Below, piece after piece: positions 56,394 through 64,000 of a DNA stretch of 64,000 nt; the stretch's first letter is position 1, and every line of letters starts with the position of its first letter. A program made the position numbers and the translations under genes. The notes beneath the pieces are model-generated. The model did not search any database, was not told where the DNA came from, and saw only the letters and a program-made list of their open reading frames with translations. The stretch comes from G958295935 sp965224235 (GTDB lineage: Bacteria; Chloroflexota; Dehalococcoidia; Lucifugimonadales; Lucifugimonadaceae): NCBI GenBank assembly GCA_965224235.1, contig CBDCYP010000002.1:1674001-1738000 (forward strand), written 5' to 3'.

Positions 56394-56478
56394 CTTCCTC
56401 CGCACGACGCGGAAAGGAGTTTATAAACGCCACCAAACGAACCGGAACAAGTCGCGGATTGTTAAGAATGGGGCTTGC
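56393..56478 (-). pseudogene. Degenerate copy of the small basic ORF at 56590-56781
   Basis: On the minus strand one frame reads 'QAPFLTIRDLFRFVWW' and, after a stop, 'TPFRVVRRK', matching 'RAPFLIIGSLFRLVWW' and 'TLFRIVRRK' of the next feature. The in-frame stop and missing N-terminus mark it as decayed. Confidence 0.6.
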
Positions 56479-56589
56479 GCGTCACCCTATTGGCAGTGGG
56501 TACACGGCCGCGCCGCCCAACCGGAGTTCTGGCGCAAGTCATTCCGAAAGGTACTTTTAGCGCCCGGGGGTGACAGTAGACCGATGCGG

Positions 56590-56781
56590 CTATTTCCGCC
56601 GCACGATGCGAAACAGGGTCTTTGGAAACCACCAGACCAGCCGGAATAAGCTGCCAATGATAAGGAACGGCGCCCGCGCGTCATCCTCTAACCCCCGGTT
56701 ATTCGCCCTGCCTGCCGCGCCGGAGGCTTCACGATATACGTCGTGTCTATCCCGTGGGGCAGGGGGTCCTGTGTAAGTCAT
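56590..56781 (-). CDS. Small basic/hydrophobic protein of unknown function
   Basis: 63 residues from ATG 56781, with an AAGGA site about 10 bases upstream. The N-terminal part is hydrophilic ('MTYTGPPAPRDRHDVYREAS'), and the C-terminal 28 residues form a basic amphipathic or membrane-active segment ending 'LFRLVWWFPKTLFRIVRRK'. The presence of a second, decayed copy just to the left supports a real conserved coding unit. Function unknown. Confidence 0.5.
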   Translation of the reverse strand: MTYTGPPAPRDRHDVYREASGAAGRANNRGLEDDARAPFLIIGSLFRLVWWFPKTLFRIVRRK

Positions 56782-56862
56782 GGCGAAAGGTTCCTTCGTC
56801 GCCAAGGCGTGACTGTGCAACCGGTATATTCCGTGCGGCGCCTGCTCGGCGTGCCACGAACG

Positions 56863-57789
56863 CTAATTTAACTGACGAATGGTTGGATCCAATCGGTCTC
56901 TCAGCCAGTCTCCGAGGAAGTTGCCGGCCATAACCACCAAAAAGATCGCCATGCCGGGGAAGAATGCGACCCACCAGGCGTCGTTCAGGTAGTTCTTTCC
57001 GTCTGAGGTCATGGCGCCCCAGGCAGGGATAGGCGGCGGAATCCCTGCGCCCAGGAAGCTCAGCGTGGCCTCGACAAGAATAATGCCGCCCATTTGCAAA
57101 GAGGCGGTTACCAGGACCACATTCCACACGCTGGGCAACACGTGCTTGTACATAATCCTGGGCGCCGATCCACCGGCGACCCTGGCCATGGCAACATAAT
57201 CCCTGGTGCGCAGGCTGAGGACCTCGGCCCTGACCAGCCTGACAGCCCCCGGCCACGACAGCAGGGCGAGCAGTCCCACCAGCACTCCGTACGACTGGCC
57301 CAACACCAGTACCACGACAAGGGCGACCATTATGAAAGGCAAAGCCGCCCACGTATCGACTATGCGCATAATGGTTTCATCGACGTGGCGACCGAAGTAT
57401 CCGGCGAGTATTCCCAGAATTGTGCCGATGGTTACGCCGATGCTGACGGCGATCGACATCACCACCGCCGACACCCTGGCCCCGTGAATGATCCTGCTCA
57501 ACACGTCACGACCGATTTGATCGGTCCCCAGCAGGTACTTGGCCTGCCCCTCGGAACTCCATGCAGGTGGGACCAGGCGGTCGCTTAGCGTGTTCTTATA
57601 GGGACCATGAGGGGCCAGCCAGGGAGCAAAGATGGCGCTGATCACCATAAGGGCCAGAATGATCCCCGGAATTACAGGCCACCGTCGCAGAACGAAGAAG
57701 ACCTTTTGGGGCCACGTGGCGATGCCCGCGGCGCCCATACGCTGCGCGGTTCCAACCGCGTCGGTGGTCGTGGTCCCTGTGATGTTCAC
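56863..57789 (-). CDS. ABC transporter permease (DppC/OppC-like), system 2
   Basis: 308 residues with a DppC-type first helix ('IPGIILALMVISAIFAPWLA'), the loop 'LLGTDQIGRDVLSRIIHGAR', further helices and EAA loop 'MARVAGGSAPRIMYKHVLP'. It is the last gene of the binding protein - DppB - DppC operon. No ATPase gene follows, so it may use the ATPases at 46538-48588. Confidence 0.92.
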   Translation of the reverse strand: MNITGTTTTDAVGTAQRMGAAGIATWPQKVFFVLRRWPVIPGIILALMVISAIFAPWLAPHGPYKNTLSDRLVPPAWSSEGQAKYLLGTDQIGRDVLSRIIHGARVSAVVMSIAVSIGVTIGTILGILAGYFGRHVDETIMRIVDTWAALPFIMVALVVVLVLGQSYGVLVGLLALLSWPGAVRLVRAEVLSLRTRDYVAMARVAGGSAPRIMYKHVLPSVWNVVLVTASLQMGGIILVEATLSFLGAGIPPPIPAWGAMTSDGKNYLNDAWWVAFFPGMAIFLVVMAGNFLGDWLRDRLDPTIRQLN

Positions 57790-57792
57790 CGG

Positions 57793-58725
57793 CTACGAAT
57801 ACCTGATTCTGGGGTCCACCAGGGCGTATAGCAGGTCCAGGGAAAGAACGACCATGGCGTACAGCACGACCATCATCAACATGATCGCCGAGAGCACCGG
57901 AAAGTCGTTGCCGAAAACCGACGTTACCGCCAGTCGGCCCAAACCCGGCCAGGCAAAGACTGTTTCGGCCACGGTTGTGCCGGTGACGAATCCGAGCAGG
58001 AGCAGCGCCGAGAATGTGAGAGGGGTCAACAGGGCATTCCGGAAAGTGTGCTTCCACAGCACCACCGTCATCCCGACACCCTTCGACCGGGCGAACTTGA
58101 CGTACTCCGAATCCAGAATTTCGAGCATTGAAGAACGGGTCAGCCGCAAATACCCGGCTGCCGGCAGCCATCCCAGTACTATCGACGGAAGGATGAAGTT
58201 CCTCACAGCAAAGCCTTCGCCCTTGCCTGCGCTCGGCAGCCAGCCGAGCATCCCTGAAAATATCAGGATGGCCATGATCGCCACCCAGAACGATGGCAGG
58301 GACTGGCCGAACAAGGCGAATCCCCGGGCGAAGTAGTCGATTGGCTGCCCCCGCTTGACCGCAGAGAGCACGCCGAGCGGGACGCCGACAAGCGTTCCCA
58401 GCGCCCAGGCGATGGCGCCCAGCTGGACCGAGTTCCATAAGCGGGTGTAGATCATCTCTTCCACCGGCCGCTGCGACGAGATGCTCTCGCCGAACTCGCC
58501 GCGCATGACGTCCCACACCCAGTAGCCGTACTGGACCGGGACCGGATCGTCGAGGTGGAACTTCTCGCCCAACCGCGCCCAAACTTCCGGGTCCGGCTTG
58601 CTATAGTCGTCCATGAACAGCACACGCGGATCGCCCGACAAACGCGACAGGGCGAATAGGAGGAGGGTGCCCCCTACAACCGTGAGGAAGGCGTAAAACA
58701 CCCTTCGGAGAATGAATACCCTCAT
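57793..58725 (-). CDS. ABC transporter permease (DppB/OppB-like), system 2
   Basis: 310 residues with a DppB-type start ('FILRRVFYAFLTVVGGTLLL'), a substrate-side loop ('LGEKFHLDDPVPVQYGYWVW'), EAA loop 'SEYVKFARSKGVGMTVVLWK' and C-terminal 'LDLLYALVDPRIRYS'. It ends three bases before the next permease gene starts, so the two are translated together. Confidence 0.92.
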   Translation of the reverse strand: MRVFILRRVFYAFLTVVGGTLLLFALSRLSGDPRVLFMDDYSKPDPEVWARLGEKFHLDDPVPVQYGYWVWDVMRGEFGESISSQRPVEEMIYTRLWNSVQLGAIAWALGTLVGVPLGVLSAVKRGQPIDYFARGFALFGQSLPSFWVAIMAILIFSGMLGWLPSAGKGEGFAVRNFILPSIVLGWLPAAGYLRLTRSSMLEILDSEYVKFARSKGVGMTVVLWKHTFRNALLTPLTFSALLLLGFVTGTTVAETVFAWPGLGRLAVTSVFGNDFPVLSAIMLMMVVLYAMVVLSLDLLYALVDPRIRYS

Positions 58726-58977
58726 GCTGGCAACGGCAATTTAGAAAGACCGCAGGCCGAATTCCGTCCCAGCGCATCCTCGGCAACAGGGAGAGTCAGT
58801 TCAAGACCCCCTGCACAGCACATACGTCCCCAATTCTGGAACCTCGGCGCGGCGATCAAGTTGAACAAAGATAATGTAGCGCGGGGAAGGGTATGAGCGG
58901 ACCGCAGCGCCGAGGCTAAATGCCCAACGCTGCGATCCGACCAAATCGTGTGAACCTAGATCACAGGACTCGGACCT

Positions 58978-61077
58978 CTAGGGTTCCCAGGTTATCTCCT
59001 CGAGGTTTGCCCAGATTGCTGAGCCGGCGAACGCCGCCAGCGGCCTCGGCCACTCTTTGATCTTCGCGTCGCTGTATACGGCGAAGCTGGGAATCTCGAT
59101 GACGCCGGTTTCCAGCCACCATTCCTGGGCGTAGTCGATTACTTCTATCGCGTACCCCTTGCGAATGTCGGCTTCCTGCTCGTTCGCCGACTTGGTGTAC
59201 AGCTCGGAGAACTTCGGAATCAGGTTCCCCGCACAGATGCTGCCGCCCTTGCTGACCGTCGAAGCGTGACCGCCTTTGGGCAGATCAAGCGTCAAGGCGG
59301 AGTTGGTGTCCCGAGCGATCCGGTACTGAAGCTGGTTCCACGTGAACTCCACTGTCTTTGGGCGGTGTGCCGAATATGCCGTGGCGTCCAGCGTGACGTT
59401 AAGGCCCAGTTCGTTTTGCCAACCGGCCGCGATCGCCTCAGTGATCTCGCGGGCCGTACCGGAACCGGGTTCACCGCCGCCCCACAACTGGACATCGAAC
59501 CCACTGGAATAGCCGACGTCGTCCAGCAGGGTCTTGGCCCTGGCCGGCTCGTAATCAACCGTCCACCTGTCGAGGTATTCGGGGCTTCTGATCGAAACCA
59601 TCGGGACGTATGTCGGAAAGCCAAGGCCCTCGACGATGCTGTCATTAATGCCCACGCGGTCGATGGTGCGGGACATCGCCTCTCGTACCTTGCGGGCCTG
59701 CTCCATTGAGCCGTCGTTTCCGTACTCACCCACCCAGGGCAGGGACGTATCGTATCCGTCGCGTGTCACAGGCTCATCGGTATCCCACACTACTTCTTCC
59801 CAGTAGTTGCCGCCGTAGAAGATGCCCTGCATCCATGACGAGGTCGGGTCTGCGATGAACCCTTCAGACTTGAGCGCGGGGATGTCTTTGACGTCTACCT
59901 GGGCCGCATCGGCCTCACCGGTTCTCAGCATGGTCGCTCGGACTGTCGGCTCCGGAACGGCGAGAACGCGAACAGTGGCCATCTCGGGCGTCTTTCGCCA
60001 GTGGTCTTCAACGGCATTGAGGATGGCGTGCTGGTCTTCGACCCATGCGGCAAACTCAAACGGCCCGGTGCCGATGAACTTGTCGCGCATGCCATCCGGA
60101 CCCAGTTCGTCGAACACGCGCTTGCTGTGGATGCCCATGCTCTGCCAGAACGGGCTCAAGGACCAGCGCAGCGCGCCGACGGACAACGTGGCCACAGTCA
60201 TGCGGACCGTGTTTTGGTCGATTGCGTCCATGCGTTCCATTAGCCCTGCGAACTGCCCGGCCTGGTCGTGGATGCTGTTCTTGTTGGTGCCTGAACTGGC
60301 CCGGTTAAAGCCCCACGCCACGTCTTCCGCCGTCATAATGCCCCAGCCGCCGTGGAACGGAACACCCTTAACCAGGGTGAAGTCGACGTAGGAAAGGTCA
60401 TCGGCGACCACCCACGATTCGGCCAATCTCGGGAGCACATTGGCCCTTTCATCGATGCCCATCAGGGTTTCGTAAGCGCCCAACGTGAACTTTTCGTTTC
60501 CGCAGCCCGGAATACACTTCTCCGGGTCGCCCTGAGGCTTTCCGACCGAGTTCGCCACAATGGTCATTGTCCCTGAAGGCGTCTTTGACGGCTTGGGCGC
60601 CACGACCTCGGCGCCAGCTGTCGGGGTCGCCACGAGAATCTTCTCAATTTGGACGACGACCGTTTCAACGACCTTTTCGACTTGGGTGACCGGCTTTTCA
60701 ACGATGACCGTTTCAACCACTTTCTCCACACGGGTGACCGGCCTGTCGACAAGGACTGTCTCGACGACCTTCACCATCTGGCCTTCGACCTGTTTTTCAA
60801 CGATGACCGTTTCGACCACTTTCTCCACACGGGTGACCGGCCTGTCGACAAGGACCGTCTCGACGACCTTCACCATCTGGCCTTCGACCTGCTTTTCAAC
60901 GACGACGGTTTCGACGACCTTTTCGATTTGGGTGACCTGCTTCTCGACCACGACCGTATGAACAACGGGCGCAGAAGGAGCGCCATCGTCGCCCCCGCAC
61001 GCAATCGCGGCGATCAACGACGCCCCGATTAACGCAGGAACCACTCGCCAGAATCGTTTCAAACTTAGTAAAGTCAT
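58978..61077 (-). CDS. Extracellular solute-binding lipoprotein (SBP family 5) with repeat stalk, system 2
   Basis: 699 residues from ATG 61077, supported by an AGGAGGGTGG site. The lipoprotein signal ends in 'LIAAIACGG'. The stalk consists of 33-residue repeats ('VEKQVEGQMVKVVETVLVDR'), then an SBP_bac_5 domain with 'GTMTIVANSVGKPQGDPEK', 'LGAYETLMGIDERANVLPRL' and 'GTGPFEFAAWVEDQHAILNA'. The domain differs clearly from system 1, so the ligand probably differs. It is the first gene of the operon with the two downstream permeases. Confidence 0.92.
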   Translation of the reverse strand: MTLLSLKRFWRVVPALIGASLIAAIACGGDDGAPSAPVVHTVVVEKQVTQIEKVVETVVVEKQVEGQMVKVVETVLVDRPVTRVEKVVETVIVEKQVEGQMVKVVETVLVDRPVTRVEKVVETVIVEKPVTQVEKVVETVVVQIEKILVATPTAGAEVVAPKPSKTPSGTMTIVANSVGKPQGDPEKCIPGCGNEKFTLGAYETLMGIDERANVLPRLAESWVVADDLSYVDFTLVKGVPFHGGWGIMTAEDVAWGFNRASSGTNKNSIHDQAGQFAGLMERMDAIDQNTVRMTVATLSVGALRWSLSPFWQSMGIHSKRVFDELGPDGMRDKFIGTGPFEFAAWVEDQHAILNAVEDHWRKTPEMATVRVLAVPEPTVRATMLRTGEADAAQVDVKDIPALKSEGFIADPTSSWMQGIFYGGNYWEEVVWDTDEPVTRDGYDTSLPWVGEYGNDGSMEQARKVREAMSRTIDRVGINDSIVEGLGFPTYVPMVSIRSPEYLDRWTVDYEPARAKTLLDDVGYSSGFDVQLWGGGEPGSGTAREITEAIAAGWQNELGLNVTLDATAYSAHRPKTVEFTWNQLQYRIARDTNSALTLDLPKGGHASTVSKGGSICAGNLIPKFSELYTKSANEQEADIRKGYAIEVIDYAQEWWLETGVIEIPSFAVYSDAKIKEWPRPLAAFAGSAIWANLEEITWEP
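60650..60960 (-). repeat. 99-bp tandem repeats encoding the binding-protein stalk, system 2
   Basis: Units such as 'ctccacacgggtgaccggcc' recur at 60724 and 60823, a 99-bp period (33 residues), with partial units on both sides. Confidence 0.88.
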
Positions 61078-61461
61078 GCCACCCTCCTGCTGGATGCCTA
61101 TCAAGAAAGCCAGCCGCGCGTTTTCAGAATCTGCGAAAGCGCTTGGCATCCTCGGGTCATTACACCCGACGTTTTACAATACTGACCGTTACGATGTCAA
61201 TTGGGGGCACGATTTTCGTTGTAATAGCGTAATAACATTACGAAACCAGTATGGCCAAGTGGGCCGATGCGCCGACTCACACGAGGCGGAAACCATCCGG
61301 AAACCCCTAACTGGACTCAATCGTGAAACACTAGCCGTCGCTACTCCAAACTTCACGTACACGGGCGCGAACCCGTTCCATGTGGTGCGGGCGGTATCGT
61401 TGAGATGTGGAAGAACCATGCCGTATCCTGACGCTTTAACGTCCCTGGAGTTGTCGCCGTC
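61078..61461. other. Intergenic region between system 2 binding protein and lipoprotein gene
   Basis: It holds the promoter regions of two divergent genes. A relatively A+T-rich stretch near 61170-61250 ('gtaatagcgtaataacatta') could contain promoter elements. No gene is recognised. Confidence 0.4.
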
Positions 61462-62205
61462 TTGACCGCAAAACTACGTCTGCTGAAGTTTCTTGTGCAA
61501 ATGGCGATTCTTCTCGTAGCTGCCGCTTGCGCTGCTGAAGTCGATCCTGAGGCCAAGTCCCAAGACCTTGTGGATAGACTGGAGGCCAACAATCAAAAAC
61601 AGATACAGGAAAAGCAGGCCACGACGCAGACCCAGTCTCAGTTGGTCGAATCTGCCAATAAGCCGGTGACCCTTGACGATATACGCGGGACCAACGACGA
61701 GAAGGCGCACACCATCGCACAGATAATTAATGAAAAGTCCAATGACCTGATCTTGGTAAGTCTGGGAGAGGTCCCGTTGCACGGTCATCTTGAAAGTGGT
61801 GACGAATATTTTGGCGGACATTACAGAGTGTTTGTCACCAAATCCATTCATACACTGGCGCCCGATGAAATATCCTTGATAGATTCCCTCAGAGACGAAA
61901 TATTTGAACTAACGACGGCCCACATACTCAGTGTGGATTCAACCGTGACCCATATGGGTGTACAGACGATTTATCCTGACATCTGGCCAGCGCCGTTTGT
62001 GCCCGGAAGCGACTTTTCAGGATATGACCCGGAAGATCCTTCGAATCTATGCGTGGCGGATGGTAAAGACCTTTTGACAATCTACCGTCGGTATTCCAAC
62101 GAAAATTACTTGCAAGTGGCACACTGTGAGAAGGTATTTGCCGTACGGGAATCTGAGGCTCAGTATATTCTGGAACTGTTGACGGAAATTACCGAATCCC
62201 AGTAG
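61462..62205 (+). CDS. Putative lipoprotein of unknown function
   Basis: 247 residues. A hydrophobic N-terminus ends in the lipobox-like 'LVAAACAAEV', suggesting lipidation at Cys. A Gln/Lys-rich, probably coiled segment follows ('LEANNQKQIQEKQATTQTQ'), then a mixed alpha/beta domain ('DLILVSLGEVPLHGHLESGD', 'GHYRVFVTKSIHTLAPDE'). The start appears to be TTG 61462 with a GGAG about 12 bases upstream. The base composition is somewhat lower in G+C than its neighbours. The family is not recognised. Confidence 0.65.
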   Translation: MTAKLRLLKFLVQMAILLVAAACAAEVDPEAKSQDLVDRLEANNQKQIQEKQATTQTQSQLVESANKPVTLDDIRGTNDEKAHTIAQIINEKSNDLILVSLGEVPLHGHLESGDEYFGGHYRVFVTKSIHTLAPDEISLIDSLRDEIFELTTAHILSVDSTVTHMGVQTIYPDIWPAPFVPGSDFSGYDPEDPSNLCVADGKDLLTIYRRYSNENYLQVAHCEKVFAVRESEAQYILELLTEITESQ

Positions 62206-62412
62206 ACGGCAACATTTCTGGCGGGCGGCAGAGGAGGCCATATTGGAAAGGCGTTTGTAAATCGCGGCGGCTTCACGCGGCTTGCCGTCACACCTCGCCG
62301 GTTGACTTTCACGAACACGGTCTTGTAGGTTAAGGTCGGCAGTTTCAGAATTTGCAACACATAGTTCAGATGTCCTGGCTGCCAGGATAACGACAGGCCA
62401 CAGGAGAGATAT

Positions 62413-63390
62413 ATGAGACCCGCATTTGCAACCGGCATGCGCCCGAGGTCCGAATTCTTGTTGTACGCGAAACAGTTCGGGGTCAAGGACGTGATGGTGT
62501 TCAACAACGATAGCCTGCCCGGGTATGACGGAAAGTGGGCAATCAAGGATCTGGCGATGATGCGCCTCGACGTCGAGAGCCACGGCCTGAGACTGGCGGC
62601 GATCGAGAACGTCCCGGTCAGGTTCTACGAAGACATCATGATCAACGGACCGAGACGGGACGAGCAAATCGAGAACATGATCGTGACAATTCGCAACATG
62701 GCGCGGGCCGGTATACCGATCTTCGGATACCACTGGATGCCCTCCCTCGTGTGGCGGACAACGCCCAAGGTGATTCGGGGGGGCGCCCTGGCCACGGCCT
62801 TCAACTACGAGGAGGCAAAGGACCTGCCGCTCACCCACGGCCGCGTCTACACCGAGGAAGAGATGTGGGAGAACCTCGAATACTGGATCAAGATCATCAC
62901 GCCCATCGCAGAAGAAGAAGGCATCCGCATGGGCATCCACCCCTGTGACCCGCCGGTAAAGGAGATAGGCGGCGTCCCGCAGTTGTTCAGCTCATACGAC
63001 AACTACCGTCGCTACCTCGACATCTACGACTCGCCGAACAACGCGATCGAGTTTTGCCAGGGTACGGTATCCGAGATGTACGACTCGGCAGGCGACAACA
63101 TCTACGGGTTCATCGACGAGATGGCCCGCCGCGACCGTATCTTGTACGTGCACTTCCGGAACGTGTCGGCCCCGAATCCCAACGACTTCCACGAGGAGTT
63201 CATCAACACCGGTCACGTCGATATGTACCGGGCGATGAAGACGTACCACGATGCCGGCTTCAAGAGCTTCTTCATCGACGACCACGTCCCGCAGACGCAC
63301 AAGGACACCCAGTACGGTCATCAGGCCCGTGCATTCGCCAACGGATACATCCAGGCCATGATCGAGGCGGTTGCGAAGCAGTCGGCTTAA
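62413..63390 (+). CDS. uxuA: Mannonate dehydratase (UxuA-like)
   Basis: 325 residues. It has the family's TIM-barrel motifs 'GIPIFGYHWMPS', 'RMGIHPCDPPVKEIGGV' (metal-binding His/Cys region), 'IEFCQGTVSEM' and 'ILYVHFRNV', with a C-terminal 'FFIDDHVPQTHKDTQYGHQA'. It converts D-mannonate to 2-keto-3-deoxygluconate in glucuronate breakdown. A GGAGAG site precedes ATG 62413. No other uronate genes lie nearby, so pathway context is limited to this enzyme and the nearby ABC systems. Confidence 0.85.
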   Translation: MRPAFATGMRPRSEFLLYAKQFGVKDVMVFNNDSLPGYDGKWAIKDLAMMRLDVESHGLRLAAIENVPVRFYEDIMINGPRRDEQIENMIVTIRNMARAGIPIFGYHWMPSLVWRTTPKVIRGGALATAFNYEEAKDLPLTHGRVYTEEEMWENLEYWIKIITPIAEEEGIRMGIHPCDPPVKEIGGVPQLFSSYDNYRRYLDIYDSPNNAIEFCQGTVSEMYDSAGDNIYGFIDEMARRDRILYVHFRNVSAPNPNDFHEEFINTGHVDMYRAMKTYHDAGFKSFFIDDHVPQTHKDTQYGHQARAFANGYIQAMIEAVAKQSA

Positions 63391-63435
63391 ACCGGCTGAA
63401 CACGTATGCGGCAGCGCCAGGGTTGGGTGGGATGG

Positions 63436-63713
63436 TTAGTCAAAAAGGTCGGAATGGCTGCCAGTCCGCACCAGGATCAGGGTGTCGTCGTCCTTTGAGT
63501 CCCAAATTAACAGCCAGTCCGGCTCAATGTGGCATTCCCAGCGCCGCGACCATTCACCGATCAATCTGTGAGGCTGTGAGGCCTGTTACGTGGATCAAGC
63601 GAGCGTTCCGAGAGAAGTCGCTCGACGATGGACCAGAGCTTGTTGAGATTCTTTCCTCGCCTCTTGGCGCGCCTCAAGTCTTTCTTGAACTGAGTCGTAG
63701 TGAGCAGCTGCAT
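63436..63713 (-). pseudogene. YafQ/RelE-family toxin, frame broken by 8-bp duplication
   Basis: From ATG 63713 the frame reads 'MQLLTTTQFKKDLRRAKRRG' up to 'DPRNRPHSLTD' and a stop. An 8-bp tandem duplication (cctcacag twice, minus strand, about 63573-63588) causes this. Removing one copy restores 'RPHRLIGEWSRRWECHIEPD' and 'LILVRTGSHSDLF', a perfect 89-residue YafQ-type mRNA interferase with the C-terminal His and Phe. The start lies three bases after the antitoxin stop. Confidence 0.85.
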
Positions 63714-63716
63714 TGA

Positions 63717-63974
63717 TCAATCTAGCCTGGCCTTCATATCCTCCAGGCTGGCGTACTCATCGAGCCCCTCTCCGTCGCGGGCTTGTTGCAGCGCTTTAAT
63801 TGTTTCGCCGTTGGGTACCCTCACGGCGAACGGCAACCCGCGATGCATAGTTACCTGTCTATAGAACAACGTGATCGCCTCAGTTGTCGACAGCCCTAAC
63901 GCCGAGAAGTATTCCTCTGCCTGTCGTTTCAATTCAGGTTCAACGCGGGCGCGTATCATTTCGGTCTTGGCCAC
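63717..63974 (-). CDS. RelB/DinJ-family antitoxin
   Basis: 85 residues with an N-terminal ribbon-helix-helix ('TEMIRARVEPELKRQAEEYF' then 'LGLSTTEAITLFYRQVTMH') followed by a toxin-binding tail ('ETIKALQQARDGEGLDEYAS'). Family members bind the operon promoter and neutralise the YafQ-type toxin. It is intact while its partner toxin is broken. Confidence 0.9.
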   Translation of the reverse strand: MAKTEMIRARVEPELKRQAEEYFSALGLSTTEAITLFYRQVTMHRGLPFAVRVPNGETIKALQQARDGEGLDEYASLEDMKARLD

Positions 63975-64000
63975 AAAGCGCCTCCATGTCTGTACCTTGG

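Overview
This window reads as a G+C-rich chromosome segment from an uncultured bacterium, most likely Chloroflexota of the Dehalococcoidia/SAR202 type. That placement is an inference from gene style. It rests on lipoprotein solute-binding proteins with long Val/Thr/Glu 'VETVVVEK' stalks, a giant multi-domain exoprotein ending in a single EF-hand dockerin-like tail, a following surface protein with a Pro/Thr stalk, and many small dispersed repeats. No rRNA or other marker gene settles it.

Layout. 1-19.0 kb: a 5'-truncated giant secreted protein (more than 5,750 residues) with five arylsulfotransferase-like domains in ~3.1-kb repeats and a fibronectin-III array, followed by a membrane-anchored surface protein. 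19-31.9 kb: a decaying accessory region with a penicillin-acylase remnant, an acetyltransferase, a phosphoesterase, an mgtE pseudogene broken by a frameshift and a repeat insertion, an AI-2E-type permease, an IS1182-family element, an Ala/Gly-rich repeat protein with a frameshifted paralogue, a truncated BrkB-family gene, and an orphan branched-chain-amino-acid-type binding lipoprotein. 32.0-33.0 kb: an IS5-family element next to a MITE sharing its ends.

33.1-44.6 kb is the most unusual part. A single polypeptide joins GAF, PAS, histidine kinase, receiver and OmpR/PhoB-type DNA-binding domains. Its first ~40 codons and the divergent promoter region behind them are repeated three more times, as truncated copies. 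Each of the four copies faces a short two-gene unit whose first gene encodes a different exported protein of unknown function, and each unit is closed by a hairpin. All four promoters carry TTTCAC boxes at roughly helical spacing, and a -10-like hexamer begins exactly 27 bp after the start of the last box. I read this as a self-duplicating regulator-promoter cassette that has recruited a set of variable exoproteins. Several members are broken: one has a 1-nt frameshift plus an amber codon, and one is split by a MITE that itself carries the IS1182 element.

44.7-64 kb: two membrane or exported proteins of unknown role, then a dipeptide/oligopeptide-type ABC system split into convergent halves (two ATPases on +, two permeases and a binding protein on -). 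Next come a stand-alone GlmS-type isomerase domain protein, tRNA-Asn, a methyltransferase with a nearby fragment of a paralogue, a cupin, a second set of permeases and binding protein without ATPases, a lipoprotein, a mannonate dehydratase, and a DinJ/YafQ-type toxin-antitoxin pair whose toxin frame is broken by an 8-bp tandem duplication. Together the transporters, sugar-phosphate isomerase and mannonate dehydratase suggest uptake and breakdown of uronate- or amino-sugar-containing compounds, but this link is only inferred.
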